This document shows, one piece after another, positions 45,730 to 59,000 of a stretch of 64,000 nucleotides of DNA (its first letter is position 1; every line of letters begins with the position of its first letter). The translations under genes were made by a program, and so were the position numbers. Under the pieces are notes generated by a model, which was not told the origin of the DNA, made no database searches, and saw nothing but the letters and a program-made list of their open reading frames with translations. Source of the stretch: Symsagittifera roscoffensis (Eukaryota; Xenacoelomorpha; Acoela; Convolutidae); contig NC_087063.1 of NCBI RefSeq assembly GCF_963678635.1, positions 45,798,101-45,862,100 of the forward strand, written 5' to 3'.

Positions 45730-46060
45730 GCCCCTTAAACCAGGAAAAATTCACCACGGTCCTACAAACTTTATTAAGTCGACCAAATTGTTTCTCCGAA
45801 ATTTTAAGTCGACCAAAATGTTTTTCCGAGTTCTTTATAAAACAAAATAAAGACAACAAGATTTTCCGGCCGCTTTTTGGCATTTTTTTTAAGAAGTTTT
45901 TGACAAAACAAATGAATTTTTTGGCGCGCGCTACCCCTCAAAATGACCTGGAATTGGCGTTTCAAAAAATGTTGGGTCGTTCTGCCGAAATGGATGTCGT
46001 AAATGGGGACTCTTTGCTTTGTGAGGGGGTCGAATCCCTGAGAGGGGTCGTCCGACAATT
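45730..46060 (+). repeat. Dispersed repeat with GTCGACC and GGCGCGCGCT core, copy 1
   Basis: Contains AAGTCGACCAAATTG, a CCGGCCGCTTTTTGGCATTT stretch and TTTTTTGGCGCGCGCTACCC. The same elements in the same order are at 59402-59660 (plus) and, inverted, at 47070-47365. It is probably a non-autonomous DNA element. Confidence 0.6.
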
Positions 46061-46786
46061 CAAATATTTTTTGACCTCTGCTTTAAAAACAGTAACTTCG
46101 AATTGAATTCGTGAACCATCTTTTAAATAACTTTAACATACCGATAAACGAATGGGCGGAATAATATAAGATATGTACGAATGAAAAATCATTTGAAGAC
46201 TTACAAAGAAGCAATTTTCAAGGCGATTATTTACACATATTTAACAGGATTGTTTTTGCCGCTATAAAAGTATGAACAAAAGTATGTACAATGATGGAAT
46301 GGAAGATAATAAATTCACAGTTTAATGTTTTTTTTCACTCGAAATAAAATTCAACCGATTGTTCAGAGCACCTGAAATTTAAGTAAATTAGGGAAATAAC
46401 TGCAGGTAAAATACTGCATAAATAATTGCAAAAGCATGAATTACTATTGTGTTCGCGAAATTGTGAATTTCAGCAGTGAAAAAGTTACATGGGAACAATT
46501 CAAATTTAGGGTAAAATTTTAACTCTAATTTATGGCGCGCTATTTTGTTTCTGTTCGAAAATAATGGAGGGAATTGAAGTTCTAGGGAGCTGAATTTTTG
46601 CCACTATCGTCAAATGCAATTATGCAATGTATGAAGGTAATGGATTCTATGCAACAGTTAATGATTTCAACGACTTGCATTTCAAACGACAAATGGATTG
46701 ATATACAAACTTATGACCTCAATTTGACCATATTTCAACCTTGAGTAAAAGGTCATGTGAGAGGTCAGCTAGAAGTCGATTTGGGA
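46061..46786. other. Region downstream of the CCDC62-like stop codon
   Basis: Expected to hold the 3' UTR of the minus-strand gene. I did not find an AATAAA on the minus strand within this stretch, so the poly(A) site is not placed. Confidence 0.4.
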
Positions 46787-47032
46787 CTAATCGCTGTTTT
46801 CTGATTTGTTTCTAAAAGAGTTAAAGGTCACATTTTTCTTGTTGGTGGTGGCGCCACCGGAACCTCGCAAAGAGTGAGCAATACTGCCGTGGTGGTGGTG
46901 GTGGTGCGTCCCGGTAGCACTGCTGCTCATCAAGGATCCAGAGGCGGAGCTGCTGTGAGGCAAAGCAGAAGAAGAGACTGAGTTTGAGTTATGATTTATA
47001 ACTAGGTCACCACAATCTAACAACCCATCTTC
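46787..47032 (-). CDS. CCDC62: CCDC62-like exon 12 (last)
   Basis: EDGLLDCGDLVINHNS, a Ser-rich stretch, a natural run of six His and a basic end NVTFNSFRNKSENSD, then TAG. Acceptor GTTTCAG. Confidence 0.75.
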   Translation of the reverse strand, partial: EDGLLDCGDLVINHNSNSVSSSALPHSSSASGSLMSSSATGTHHHHHHGSIAHSLRGSGGATTNKKNVTFNSFRNKSENSD

Positions 47033-50000
47033 CTGAAACACAAACAAAATACTACGTCATACTTTCGAAACTAAACTTTTTTCAAAAAAAAAATCACCAA
47101 CCAGAGGTTCCCCCTTTTGGTATTAATTGATGACATCCATTTCCAGCGACAAAATATACTAAATTGAGGGGGAGCGCGCGCCAAAAAACGCAAATTTTTG
47201 GTCAAAAAATTCCAGAAAGAGCCCAAAACGGCCTTATTGACCCGTTTTTTCAGTATTTTCAAAAAAATGCAGAAACTTTTATAAAAACGGGGTCTATATA
47301 GTGTTTTGGGAGTTCTCGGAAAATCAATTTGGTCGACTTAAGAAAAAGGTCGACAAAGTTATAGAATATTTTTTTTTTCAAAACGATATATTAATACTAA
47401 CCCCGTATACTTGAGACATTTCTCTCTCCGATCTGCTGAAACACATTGAAAATATTCAAGTTGATTATCTCCTTAGAATCCATTCATTTTTTGGAAAACT
47501 CTAACAAACTTGTTCAATATCATTTCATTCAAAATTTTGGATTCAAAATGACTTTTGATGATATTTAAACACGCAGCAAAAAAATCAACCATTTTCAGAG
47601 GCTTAATTGATTTGTGAAATTAAATCAAAAATTTTCATACGTTGATTAGATTTGTTAAACTTCGTTTCACTTCACGATTATAATTTTAAAAATTATACAA
47701 AAATATTTATGCTTTTATTGAGCAGAACCCTACTCACGAGTCCCCGCCGCCTCCTCCTCCCCCTCCTGCCCCCGAGTTGAGTTCTATCTCCCCCAGCAAG
47801 TCCTGTGCGGAATGGAGACTCCTCTCCAGCACTGCTATCTCCTTCTGCTGTCTCTCTGTGATCTGTCTGAGAGAAGACAACTCCGCCTCCGTCCTCTCCT
47901 GCTTCGACCTCTGCAAGTCTATCAGCTGGTCTTTACGGCGCTCACGCTCATCTGATTCAACACAAAGTCATCAACCTCATATAATTCGGACAATTTAATA
48001 TCTTTATCACATTTGAGTTCATTATGAATTCATTAAAAATACCTGGCTTTGAAACAAAAAAAATTACAATTAAATAGCAGCAATCCCCTATCCGTTGTCT
48101 CCTGCCCCACAACAGACAATAAAAAAATCTTCGATACAAGAATTGTGAACTCGTTCACTTACTCAAACTCTTTTTTTATCTGTTGTTCGTGCATTATACA
48201 CAAACTATTATTTTTAATTTCATCTTCGACGTTTTTAACTGTAGTATTGGATACCGGATCGAGGTGCTCGACTTATGTTTTGACTTTGAGAGTCGAGCAC
48301 GTGCAATTTTTGACTGAAGTTCCGCGGTCGAGAAGCAAGTCGAAACACATCCGATTTCGGTCAAAAAAGTCCAAACATAGGTCCGCCCGGAGTTGACCAT
48401 CTCCAAAAATTTCCCTATTACAGAAAATGTCATGAGATTTGTAGGAAGTTTCCGCTATCTTACAGCGTTGTTATGAAAAAAGTTCTGAAGATAGAAACTT
48501 TTTCCTAAAACTCAAAAAAAATCACCAAAAGCACTTTGAATTGTTTCTATACCGTAATAACAGATATAAATCAATATTAGAATAATTTCGTTTTTTTTTT
48601 TTCATTTTGATGCATGTAAAAATTTTCAGATAGTGTATAAAATGTATACATTTGAACAAAAAAATCGTAATTAGTGGTTGAAAATTATTTTGGAGATATT
48701 CAAAAAACCAACTTCGACAAATAATGTCATATAATTTTGGACGTGTTGTATGTGGTGTTCAGGTATATACAGTCAAAGATTCTAAAAATCAGCAAAAAAC
48801 TATTTCTGTAAGGGTAGTGTTTTTCGGTAAACCTATGTAACAAACGAAATTAATGGGCTACGAGTTTCCGTTATTGTACCTTACGGAGAACTTTGAAAAA
48901 AGCAAACAAAAAAGTCATTGAATTAAGTATTTTTAGCGTTGTTTAAAATATAGTACTTTTTTCGAAGATTTTAACTAATTTTGAATTTGAAAGAGAGCAA
49001 AAAAAATCAATGTGCACTGCAAAGACCGCCATCCGAAAATTGCAATCAGCATGAATCATTTGAGGAAGTTTGCTTATCGCTAAGTCGAACACTTTGTTGT
49101 TGGGTCGAGACAACCGAAACACACCAAAATTTGGTCGAGAATCACGAAACATACCGAAATGTGGTCGAGACGGTCGAAGCATACCAACTTTTGGTCGAGA
49201 AAGTCGAAACATAGATTGAGCACCTCGATCCGGGCTTTTGGCTAGCGTGAAAAAGCTTGCTTTTCTTTTCAGATGTAGACTGAAGAAGCGTCTGAAGAAA
49301 CAGTAAATGCTTACTTGTGAGTGAGAGTTCTTTATGTAGGAGGTCCACTTGTGACTGCAACTCTAGAATCTTCGCCTCACTCTCCGAGTTCTTGTCCAGC
49401 AATTTGTCCAGTTCCGCTGAAAACGCAATTAAAAATTGAACCCTTAAAAAACCTGACTGCGAATAACGGTTCGATGAACTCTATGTTGTTTCGTGGAGTG
49501 AAATAGCTTATGATGTCAAGGAAACTAATTGTTCAAGATTCGAGCTATTAGATATAAAAACTAATCCTCTCTCAAAAATTGGACTGCTAGCGATATATAT
49601 ATTTTTTGAATCAACCAATCTTTTTGGGTTCAAAACGATGAAACTTGATAATATAATTACAATTGATAAGATCAACTGGTTTTGATTATAACAATTTAGT
49701 TTCATGCCACTAGTATTCAAGTGGTTGTTACGTTTGAGGCTGGACAGGTCGGCTGAACAATCCATGGCCTTCTCCCTCCACTCCTTGTTTTCCTTCTTCA
49801 GATTCTGCTCACTGATCTCCAGGTCCTGCAACACATTCATAAACACTGCTAGCACAGAAAAGAATCGCAATTATCAAAAGACAGCAAAACTGGCACGTTT
49901 TTCTCCTCAATATTTCGCGGTTCAGTAATTGATTCAGTAATTAAAGTGGGACGAAATTAAGTGAGGGAAGAAATTATGGTTTACAAATCCAGATAAAATT

Positions 50001-53000
50001 ACCAGACTCTGACCTTGATCTGGGTGGCCTGTTGTTGGCTATTCTCGTTCAGCATGAGCAGTTCTGCATTCATGCTCTCTATCTCGGCACTCTTCTCATT
50101 CAACACCCCCACCAACTCCCTCTCCCGCCCCTCCAACTCCTCCAGGGTGCCACTCATCTCACGCACACTCCTGTTCAGCTGGCTGTTCTTATCCTGAACC
50201 ACACAACATGCAGTGAAGAAGAGTGCTGTTTCGACGGAGTCGCATAAGTGCATGACGAGAAGAAACTATGACTAGTGTTTTTTCGCCTAGCCTCTTTTAT
50301 TTATAATCAACCCTTTAGTTTTCATTCTTTTTTGAATATTTTAATTTTAATTTTCCGCAAGTATTCTTTATTTGAAAGAACTTTTGATGTTTATTTTACT
50401 TTTAATGGAATCAGAAGAATTCAAAAACATCATTAAATCTTTATCCTATTATTAATTAAAAAGAAAAAAATATATGTAGTCAGTACCTCTAATTCACGGA
50501 GTCTGGTGGCGTTGGAGGTGCACTCGTCTACGGAGTTCTGCAGCTGTATCTTGATGGACTCCAACTCACACTGCTTCGCCTCCTCCTGCGACTCGCACAC
50601 CTTCACCTGATTGGCCAACTGCTTAATCTGCTCATTCTTCCTACTCAGCTCTCCTGCAGATAAGGAAAGATAAAAAAAGGTTCAAGCAACCACATTCTTT
50701 ACAAGAGAAGCAAGTTTTAATATACCATTGGACATCTTCCAATTTGAAACATAAAAGATCTTAGTTTGTTTCTTTGAGTTTTGAACTTTGACGAAATCAA
50801 TTTGTAACAGCGCCGAGTTGAAATGGGAACAGATTTTTTACTACGTTAAGATACCCACCAGTTCATGGCCAACCGATCCAAATAACGCATTAAAACTAAA
50901 ACGAAAAAAAAATTGATTTTTTTTAGCGGCTCTCCGAAAACTTTATAGGAATAGGCTTTTTAGTGTTTCAGAAAAAAAGGTTTCCGACACTCATCTGAGT
51001 ACACACCTTCGTATTTGGTGCACCTGGCCTCTAGACTGAGCAGTCTCTGCCTGTCCATCTCCCAGGCCTCCAGCTGTCTCCTGTGACTGGCCACCATCTC
51101 ATTCAACTCCCTAATGTAAAAGTGTTGTCTATCTTGGAGGTCAAACCGACCTGCAAGTTGTTAGTTATTTTTGTAATGATCACTCTTATGAACATTCAGG
51201 TCTCTGTCAATGCAAGGCCAATAGTGTACAGACATGACCACAAGTGACGTCATAAATTACAGAGCTTACCTGTCTCTGTCTTTCAACTCAGTGATCAACA
51301 ACTGCAGCTCCCTCCTCTGCTTCTGGATGGTCTCGTAGTCCAACTCATACCCACCAACAGGTCCAGAAGAGGCCCCGTTCAACAGTCCACTGCCACCACC
51401 GCCACCGGGCGATGGAGTGTCGGAGAGCAGACCACCACCACCAGACAGTCTAGAGTAGGGTTTCTGGAAACAAGATTAACAAAAAACAATAATTGAAAAA
51501 ATAATTTGTATCTATAGAACTGATTCTCGAATATTAAAATTTCAACTGAAATTTCAAACTTGCGACACTTTGGAGAATTAAGAACTTGAAAACATTGCTT
51601 TAAACTTATGAAAAGTTTTGTTTTAATTTTCTAAAAACAAAATGTATACCGAAAAAATTACAAATCGATAACTTTGAAGATCGAACCGTATCGACAGGTC
51701 CGTTTCTGACACTATAACTTCTAGTTGAATAACTCCTATAAACAGGATTATAACCCCCAGCACAGTAATAACCAGAGGATTGTCTATTCGCTCCACTTTC
51801 AATTTTGCCCTCGTCTCGATCGTGAAAATTATCAACGGAATTTTCCATAGTCGAAGTTTCTTTATGAACAAAGTTCTGTGAACTCTTCGTTTGGACTTGT
51901 TGAATAGAATGGCTGTTTAGAAAACTCTGGGTTTTCTCCGACATTTCTCTGACCAAATCTAAAGTGTACTCTAATCTGGAGGATAAATCTCTGGCAGTCA
52001 GCCGACAACTATCACCATCAAACGGATCAAAATAGCTTTGAATAGCAGATGTAGATTCTTTTCTTGATGATGGCTTGCAAAAAGCCTGGTTTAAGTTTTC
52101 CAGGTGCTTTTCAACAACAGGAAAGGAATGTGGATATGGAATTTGGTCTTTCAAATTGACATCTTTAGCTCGACAGCTGCAGCAAAAACTGGGACTCCTT
52201 GGAACCTGAAGTTCCGACGTTGCGTTCAGTTCCGTCTTGAGAGGAGAATGTTTCGCTTTTCTGAATTATGTGCACTTTTTACTTCGTTGATCAAGACAGT
52301 TTGGCTGAAGCTCGAATTTTGTTCACGGCTAAAAACTAACCGGTGGTACTAATAAATAGGAAAAAGGGAAACCGTTTGGCACCAATAATTGGAAGTTGGT
52401 CTAGTTTATATGTGCTATGTCCTGGGATTTTGCAATGGTGCCATGCATAAAACATAAGAGTAATACGGACTACAGGGGAAAAGCAGAGGTTGATGTAATG
52501 GTTTGTGGTTGTTATGAGTTGTGCTTTTTGTTCTTAGTTTACGGCTCTTGAGTAGCAGGTGAACTGCTGGCGAAATCGCGATGTCATCATGGTTTTGCCT
52601 GCAGATCTATATAGTCCATGTTATGTATTATTGATTCATTTGAAAGAAGATCGTTCAATTAACAGAAGTTGAAATAAACATAATTGATAAATTGGTCACA
52701 AAAAATGACTAATGAAAGCATGTAATTGAATATAAAACTTCTTGAAGTTTGATAGCATGTTTTGAATAGAGAACTTCTCAAAGAAGTGTTTAATGTGAGT
52801 TTTATTATCTTCGATTGATTGATAAAATTCTAATTTTTTTCTAATTGAGACACAGCACGTTTTTATTAGGTAACTCCCATAAATTTAAATAAACAATTCA
52901 TGTAGGAAAAAACGTATGGAAAAAAAAGATGATACAATTGCACGATAAAAGAGGCCCTAGCTATAAAACATAATTTAGCGGACCATTATAGAACGAGAAA

Positions 53001-56000
53001 TGAGATATGTTCAAAATTGAACTGCAAAGACAAATATATTGAGTTGTTAGAGTGCTGTTGTGACTCGGTAATCAATACTTGATGAATAAAATGAAAGGTG
53101 CTCTGTTTATGATCATTTTTTATGATACCATAAAACAATTAGAGAAAAATTGAGCTGATCCCGCTGATCTGCAATTGCTTTAACAGCTGGATCATTTCAG
53201 CTTTTATTTTCAGCCATCATAAATTAAAACCAAAAAATCACTGCAAAAAAAATTCAGATGGTAAAAATCAAACCAATTTTGAAGGGTCAAGATTAATTTA
53301 GAACTCATTGTGATGATGCAACAAACCGAATCGCTTTTGGATGGCTTACAACTACGCTTGAACAATAGTTATTTGGAAATGAAAAAGCCCTTAAATGACA
53401 AAGCTGCTGAAGACCCGAATAATTGCCAGCCCAGAAAAATAATCAAAAATTGTATGTAGTTCTTAAGCAGGGGCACAACAACGGTTCGCCGTGATGAGCT
53501 CGAGTACAGCTCGTATGTTGGTCCTTTCCCTCGTGGATAAATGGTATTAAAACATTTTTTTCAAAGTCAAACAAAGCTTTGAAACATAAGAATTAGAACT
53601 TTACAAAAAGAAAGTTGGCATAAAAACAGGGGAATCAATTCAGATCCATTTTTTTCCTAATCGGGTTTTTTCAAAACGTAGTTTTTTAAATCCGAATTGC
53701 AAGCGAAACTTTTTAACTGAAGTTCCATATAATCTTTTTTTGGTTCACTTGAAAAGTGACATAAAAACATTTTAGAAATCCAATTTTCTGTTGGAATTTA
53801 GCATCAAATTGACGTATGCGATGTTTGAACTTATATACAAGAGTGTTTCCGATCAATTTCAGAAAAAAACCTATAACAAAAAATTTTAAGTTATGGTTTC
53901 AGTGTATAATTTCCTCCGTTGCCGTAATTTAAAAAAATAGATTTTTGAAGACAATTTTATTCTCCAGATAACTGTCAGAGTAACAATATAATTTCGATCT
54001 TAATCAACTGCTACTACTTTGAAAGAATCAGCGACTAAATTTCAATTTAAAAATTTTTTCAAAAATGTGATCAAAATTTGATCCAGCTTTGCTAAGATCA
54101 AGGAAATTTCTCATTAAAAAAGTAGGAGTAATCGCTTATAAAAAAAATGAATATAAGTTTATCAAAACGATTAAAACAAAAAAAGGAAACAATGATTTTT
54201 GTCGATCAACAAAGCAGCAAAAAGAAAACTTTTTAAAATGTATGGGATAGCCAATGAAAAGTAACAAATATATGTTTGAAAGGTTGCATTTATAAAAAAA
54301 ATAGGGTATTTAACACATACATGCTTTTTTACAGAAACAGTGTGAATAAGAATCAAAGTTTCAGTTTTTTTCGGATTACAAACAAATGTGGAAAATATAT
54401 CCAACGAAAAAAGCATCAGGTACAAATGGTACGAAGAGCTTGAACGAAAACTTTTTAGTTGCCCTGGCTTTGTTTCCTACAACTAGAAGAGTTTAATGAA
54501 CCTTAACAAAACAAATTGAATGTTTAAAAAATTAAAAGTTAACAATATTGCTTGTCGAACGACACAGCTGAAGAAAATATTATAAACTGCATTCAATGGC
54601 CATTGAAATGCAACAAAAACTATTTTCGAAAGGTTTCGCTGATAAATAAACATCGAATAGCGTTTTTGATTACATATATAACTATTTTGATGTGAATCTA
54701 AATCAAGCAGAAGTATTGAGCAAAATCATAGTGTTTTGTACGAACTCAATTTCAAATTTAAACAATTAAGAATTTTCTTTTGTAACATCTCATAAAAAAC
54801 GATAAGTGTAAAGCATAAATATAGAAGCACCATCAATGAGACTCAAAGCTGCTAGTTTTTTTCTGTTTAAAAACAAATGAGGAGAATATATCCCACAAAA
54901 GAAAATTTTAGTTAAACGTGCTACATGAACTTAAAACGAAAAAATTGATTTGAAGCGACGAAAAATTTTGAAGGCAATTTCAATTTCCAGACAACTGTCA
55001 GTGAGTTATTATGAAAGAGTTCTACATTTGAAAATCATATTTACAATCAACAAGTTCTAGAAAGCGAGTTCTTCGTCGCTCCAGTTTTGCTGAATAAATT
55101 GACTCCAAGAAAACTCTCAATCAAAACTGGAGAAATCATAGTTAAAGGAAATTGGAATAAACTTTTTTAAAAACATTGTTAGCTTTGTAATGATATTTGT
55201 TACACCTTTTTAAGCTTAGATTTGTTTTATACTAACTTTGAGCGGTGCTGATCTTTTCAAGATTTCAAGAATTATTCATTAAGCTATTTCTTTGCTCACG
55301 TTTTATACCAGATTTGACGAGGTAATCATCAAGCTAGTTTTTTGCTAACATTTTTGTTACATTTTTGCAACAACAAATTTTGTAAAAAAAGATTGCAAAC
55401 CTTCAGGGGGCTGTTTTTCAGCTAAGGTTTTCAAATAAAGAAAATGATGATTTGAAGCGAGCTTCTCGTTCCGATATTTTAAAAAATAGGAAGAAACTTT
55501 GTATTCGGCTGTATTTCAGTGTTTTTTGTTTTTCAAACAATCGAGCAGCCTTGTAGAAGGTTGAGCCTTGACAATTAGTTTTACGTTTTGAAGGTTTTAG
55601 AGTCAATTTTGGAATAAAAACATCGAAAATTACAAACCTTTTTCAAATTTTGTTTTTGTTTTCTTTTCTAGTCATTTTTTGACAAAAACTAATTTTTTTG
55701 TTTTACTGTGACGGTCGAATATAATTAAACATCATGTTTCCTTCCATTTTTTTCGTCACAACACGCACAGAAAACAACAATTACGTGAGCAAAATTGAAA
55801 CAAATTTTCATCTCGTTTTGTCAGAATTTTTTCTGCATTCAGTTAACCTTACTTTCTTTTAAATTTTTCATCTTCGCTGGGAGTCAGTGATTTCTACGTT
55901 TAGCTTCTAGCAAGTTTTATCAGATGGCCAAAATTAAATACGTTCACTTTTGGACTCATTACGAGGGTAAACTGTGCACTCGATCCACAATTTTGTGTCT

Positions 56001-59000
56001 GTATGTTTCTGGATTTTTATGACAAGTCTTTAAACACCGATCAAAGGAAATAAAAAAACAAAAGAACAACAAAAGGAGAATTTTTGTTGCAGAACCCGTT
56101 TACAATTCAGAAAATGCACAATTATGGCCTCATAATCCGAATTCAAGAAATGATTACTTGAAATGAGTTACCCTACAGGTCTTGAATACCAAGTTTTTAA
56201 AGCAATGAAACTTTAAGCAATTAAGCTTCAGCTATAACAAAATTTTTACTCAATTATCATTTGACTTCTGTGAGCAAAAATTGCTCAAGAAAATATTTTA
56301 AATCTTTTAAACGCACTCCATGAACTAGCAAAAAATTATCTGCGTTTGGTGATTTGTCAATAATTTAATTGCATAGTTTAAGTTGAAATCGATTTAAGTT
56401 GTAAAAAAGTAAGTTAATCAAAAAGAAAACTTCAGATCGATTTGGATCGATTTTAAATCGTTTTAAATCGATTTAATTTAAGCGCTAAAAAATCAATTTC
56501 AGTCGATTTTACATTGATTCGAATGGATCTTAAAAATGACCTTAAATGAAATCTATTTAAATCGATTTTTTTTCGCTCCTTTTTTTCTTCAAATTTTCGA
56601 ATGACAGAAAAAATGAAAACTTTTGTTACGTGTCGTTATAGATACCAAAAATGACTAAAACGCTTGTGAAAACAAGATCCACCGTACCATCAGCCCCCCC
56701 CCCCCACCCCACCCAATTCTTATCCCCCAATCCCTCTCCCCCAATTCTTATCCCCACCACCCATCAGTTATACCAGATATAATTTTTTCCTCTAAATTGA
56801 TTAAATTAGACACCTAAACCGATCCAAAATTTTCAAAAAAGATCGATTTTAGATCGCTTTGAAATCCATTTAAGTTCGTAAAATGTACATTGTTAATCAA
56901 TTTGGATCGATTTAAAATCGATTTAAAATCAATTTAAATCGACCGGAAACCATTTCTGTCAGTGCGGGTACTTTTTATTTAAAAAAAGATAATTTCATCT
57001 TTTCTTCGATTTTCTTAATTTTTCTTGTTTTTCTGTTGTCTGGTTTCAAGTAATACGCAATTTACTTGCGTAGAAAACGTTCAGAAATCAGTATTAAATT
57101 TTATTTTAATTTCTTCATTCGTTACCCGGGTTTTTGCCCAACATCCGATTTTCAATGTTGATTTTTTTATGACTTCAATGCATATTTTTGAGATCAAAAT
57201 CTGGTTTATTTTGAAAATTTTCTTGACTTTTTACATATGTCAATGCACGAAATCTGATTTTCTAGATTTTCGTTGCATAGTTTTGAGCTCAAAATCTGAT
57301 TTATATTAACATGTTTTTTTTTATTTCTTGAATTCTAAAACATCTGGCTAAAACATCTATTGAAAAAATCAAAATTAAAGTATTTCAATTAGTTTCTAAA
57401 TAGCATGTTTATTTTTGCTTTGTTTGCAAAAAATCGATTTTAGTGTGTAGGAAAATCCATCGCAATCGATTTAAATTGATTTTTTAGACACTTGAATCAA
57501 TTTTAAATTTTAGATTTAAATAAATGGATTTAAGTGAGATTCTGATGGATTTAAAAGTTATTCGGGTGGATTTTATTGAGTCGGAAAATCCATCAAGACG
57601 ATTTAAATCGATTTTTTAGATACTGAAATTAATTTAAAATTTTCGTTTAAATTTTTTTTTTAATTTTCAGATTTAAAGTTTTTTATTTAAATCCATTTAA
57701 GTTTGTAAAATGTACATGGTTAATTGAATTGGATTGATTTAAAATCGATTTAAAATCAATTTAAATCGACCGGAAATCATTTCTGTCAGTTGTCAGTTGT
57801 CAGTGCGGGGTATTCAGACTACAGCGTATTCATACTCGTCAGTCCAGCAGACAAACACTATATTAACCAATCATAATCAAGACAAGAAAGAAATGGTTAA
57901 TTAATAATTATTTATTTCGTAAGTTTGTTTTCTCATCTCGATTCTGATTGGTTAATATAGAATTTGTCTGCTTACTGACGAGTATGAATACGCGGTTGTC
58001 TAAATACAGACCGCACTCCCAGTTCTACGTTCAGATATTGCATGAGAGTGTTCTTCAGGCTTCTATCTACGTTGCCGCAATCAATAGGGCAAAGCAAAAA
58101 AAACATCAAAAGAGCAATGCAGAAAAAAACATCAATAGTTCATCAAAATAGTATTATATAAAAAGTTATTCTGTTTCAAGTTTTGTATGGTTGTCTTTGC
58201 CTGCTTTTTTCCTTTTCATCCGAGATAGCCAAATCAACGACGGGATTTGATGCTATACCGCACGCATCCATCATTCGCATGTTTTAAGGCACCTTAAATT
58301 GAGTTAATTCGACATTTTTGTTCTAACCTGACAGTAGTCATCCATTTGCATTGATTTGTTCTGGAAATGAGGGCCATAGTCCATATGACCATAATCTCCC
58401 CCATCCATATATCCATTCCTCATCCCATGGAAGTCACCCGGGTCCATAGGTCCATTCATGGTCTGCCTGGGGACTCTAACGGCACTGGAACTCCTCTGGA
58501 ACGTCGGATAGGATCCAGATGACAAGGATTTGATCTTTTTCAGGTACTGTGCAAACTCCGGACTTGATGGCTGAAGCTTTTCATGATTCTGCTGTCGCAG
58601 TCGTGACAAATGGTTATTAATTTGAGGTCGGCTTCGATATTGTGTCGAGCTATTATGCATTTTCCGAGAAGTTTCTTGGCATGAATTCGATTCGAAAACC
58701 GGATGCGGTTCGTGGTGATCTAAATTTCGACTGGCAAATTTCTCGTCTGGGCTATTTTGATCGTAGTGATGGTTGTTCATTTCGAACACTTTTCCGCTGC
58801 TTGAAGGAGGCGTACTGTCCATAGCTGAAAGAGAATTAGACCGCTTTTGCTTTCGCATTTTGAAACTAGCTGGAAAACTAGTGTATTACTACTATTTTAC
58901 TAGGATAAAATTATAATAAATACTCCAAGAAAAAGGCAATAGTTGTTTTTTTTTGCTGTTTTTTTTTGGTTTTCAAGTCTGCGATGGCATTTTACGACAG

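Noticed and set aside
45600-46106. 168-codon plus-strand frame
   Set aside because: It overlies the dispersed GGCGCGCGCT repeat, lacks protein-like composition and has no counterpart frame in the other copies.
46880-46920. Six-histidine run that looks like a cloning tag
   Set aside because: It is a natural CAC repeat within the last CCDC62-like exon; no vector sequence adjoins it.
48943-49212. ORF reading repeated RPxxGMxRxSRP
   Set aside because: A translation of the 30-bp minisatellite; no evidence it is expressed.
49105-49214. Regular 30-bp repeats resembling a CRISPR array
   Set aside because: Units are contiguous without spacers, lie inside an intron of an animal gene, and form a minisatellite.
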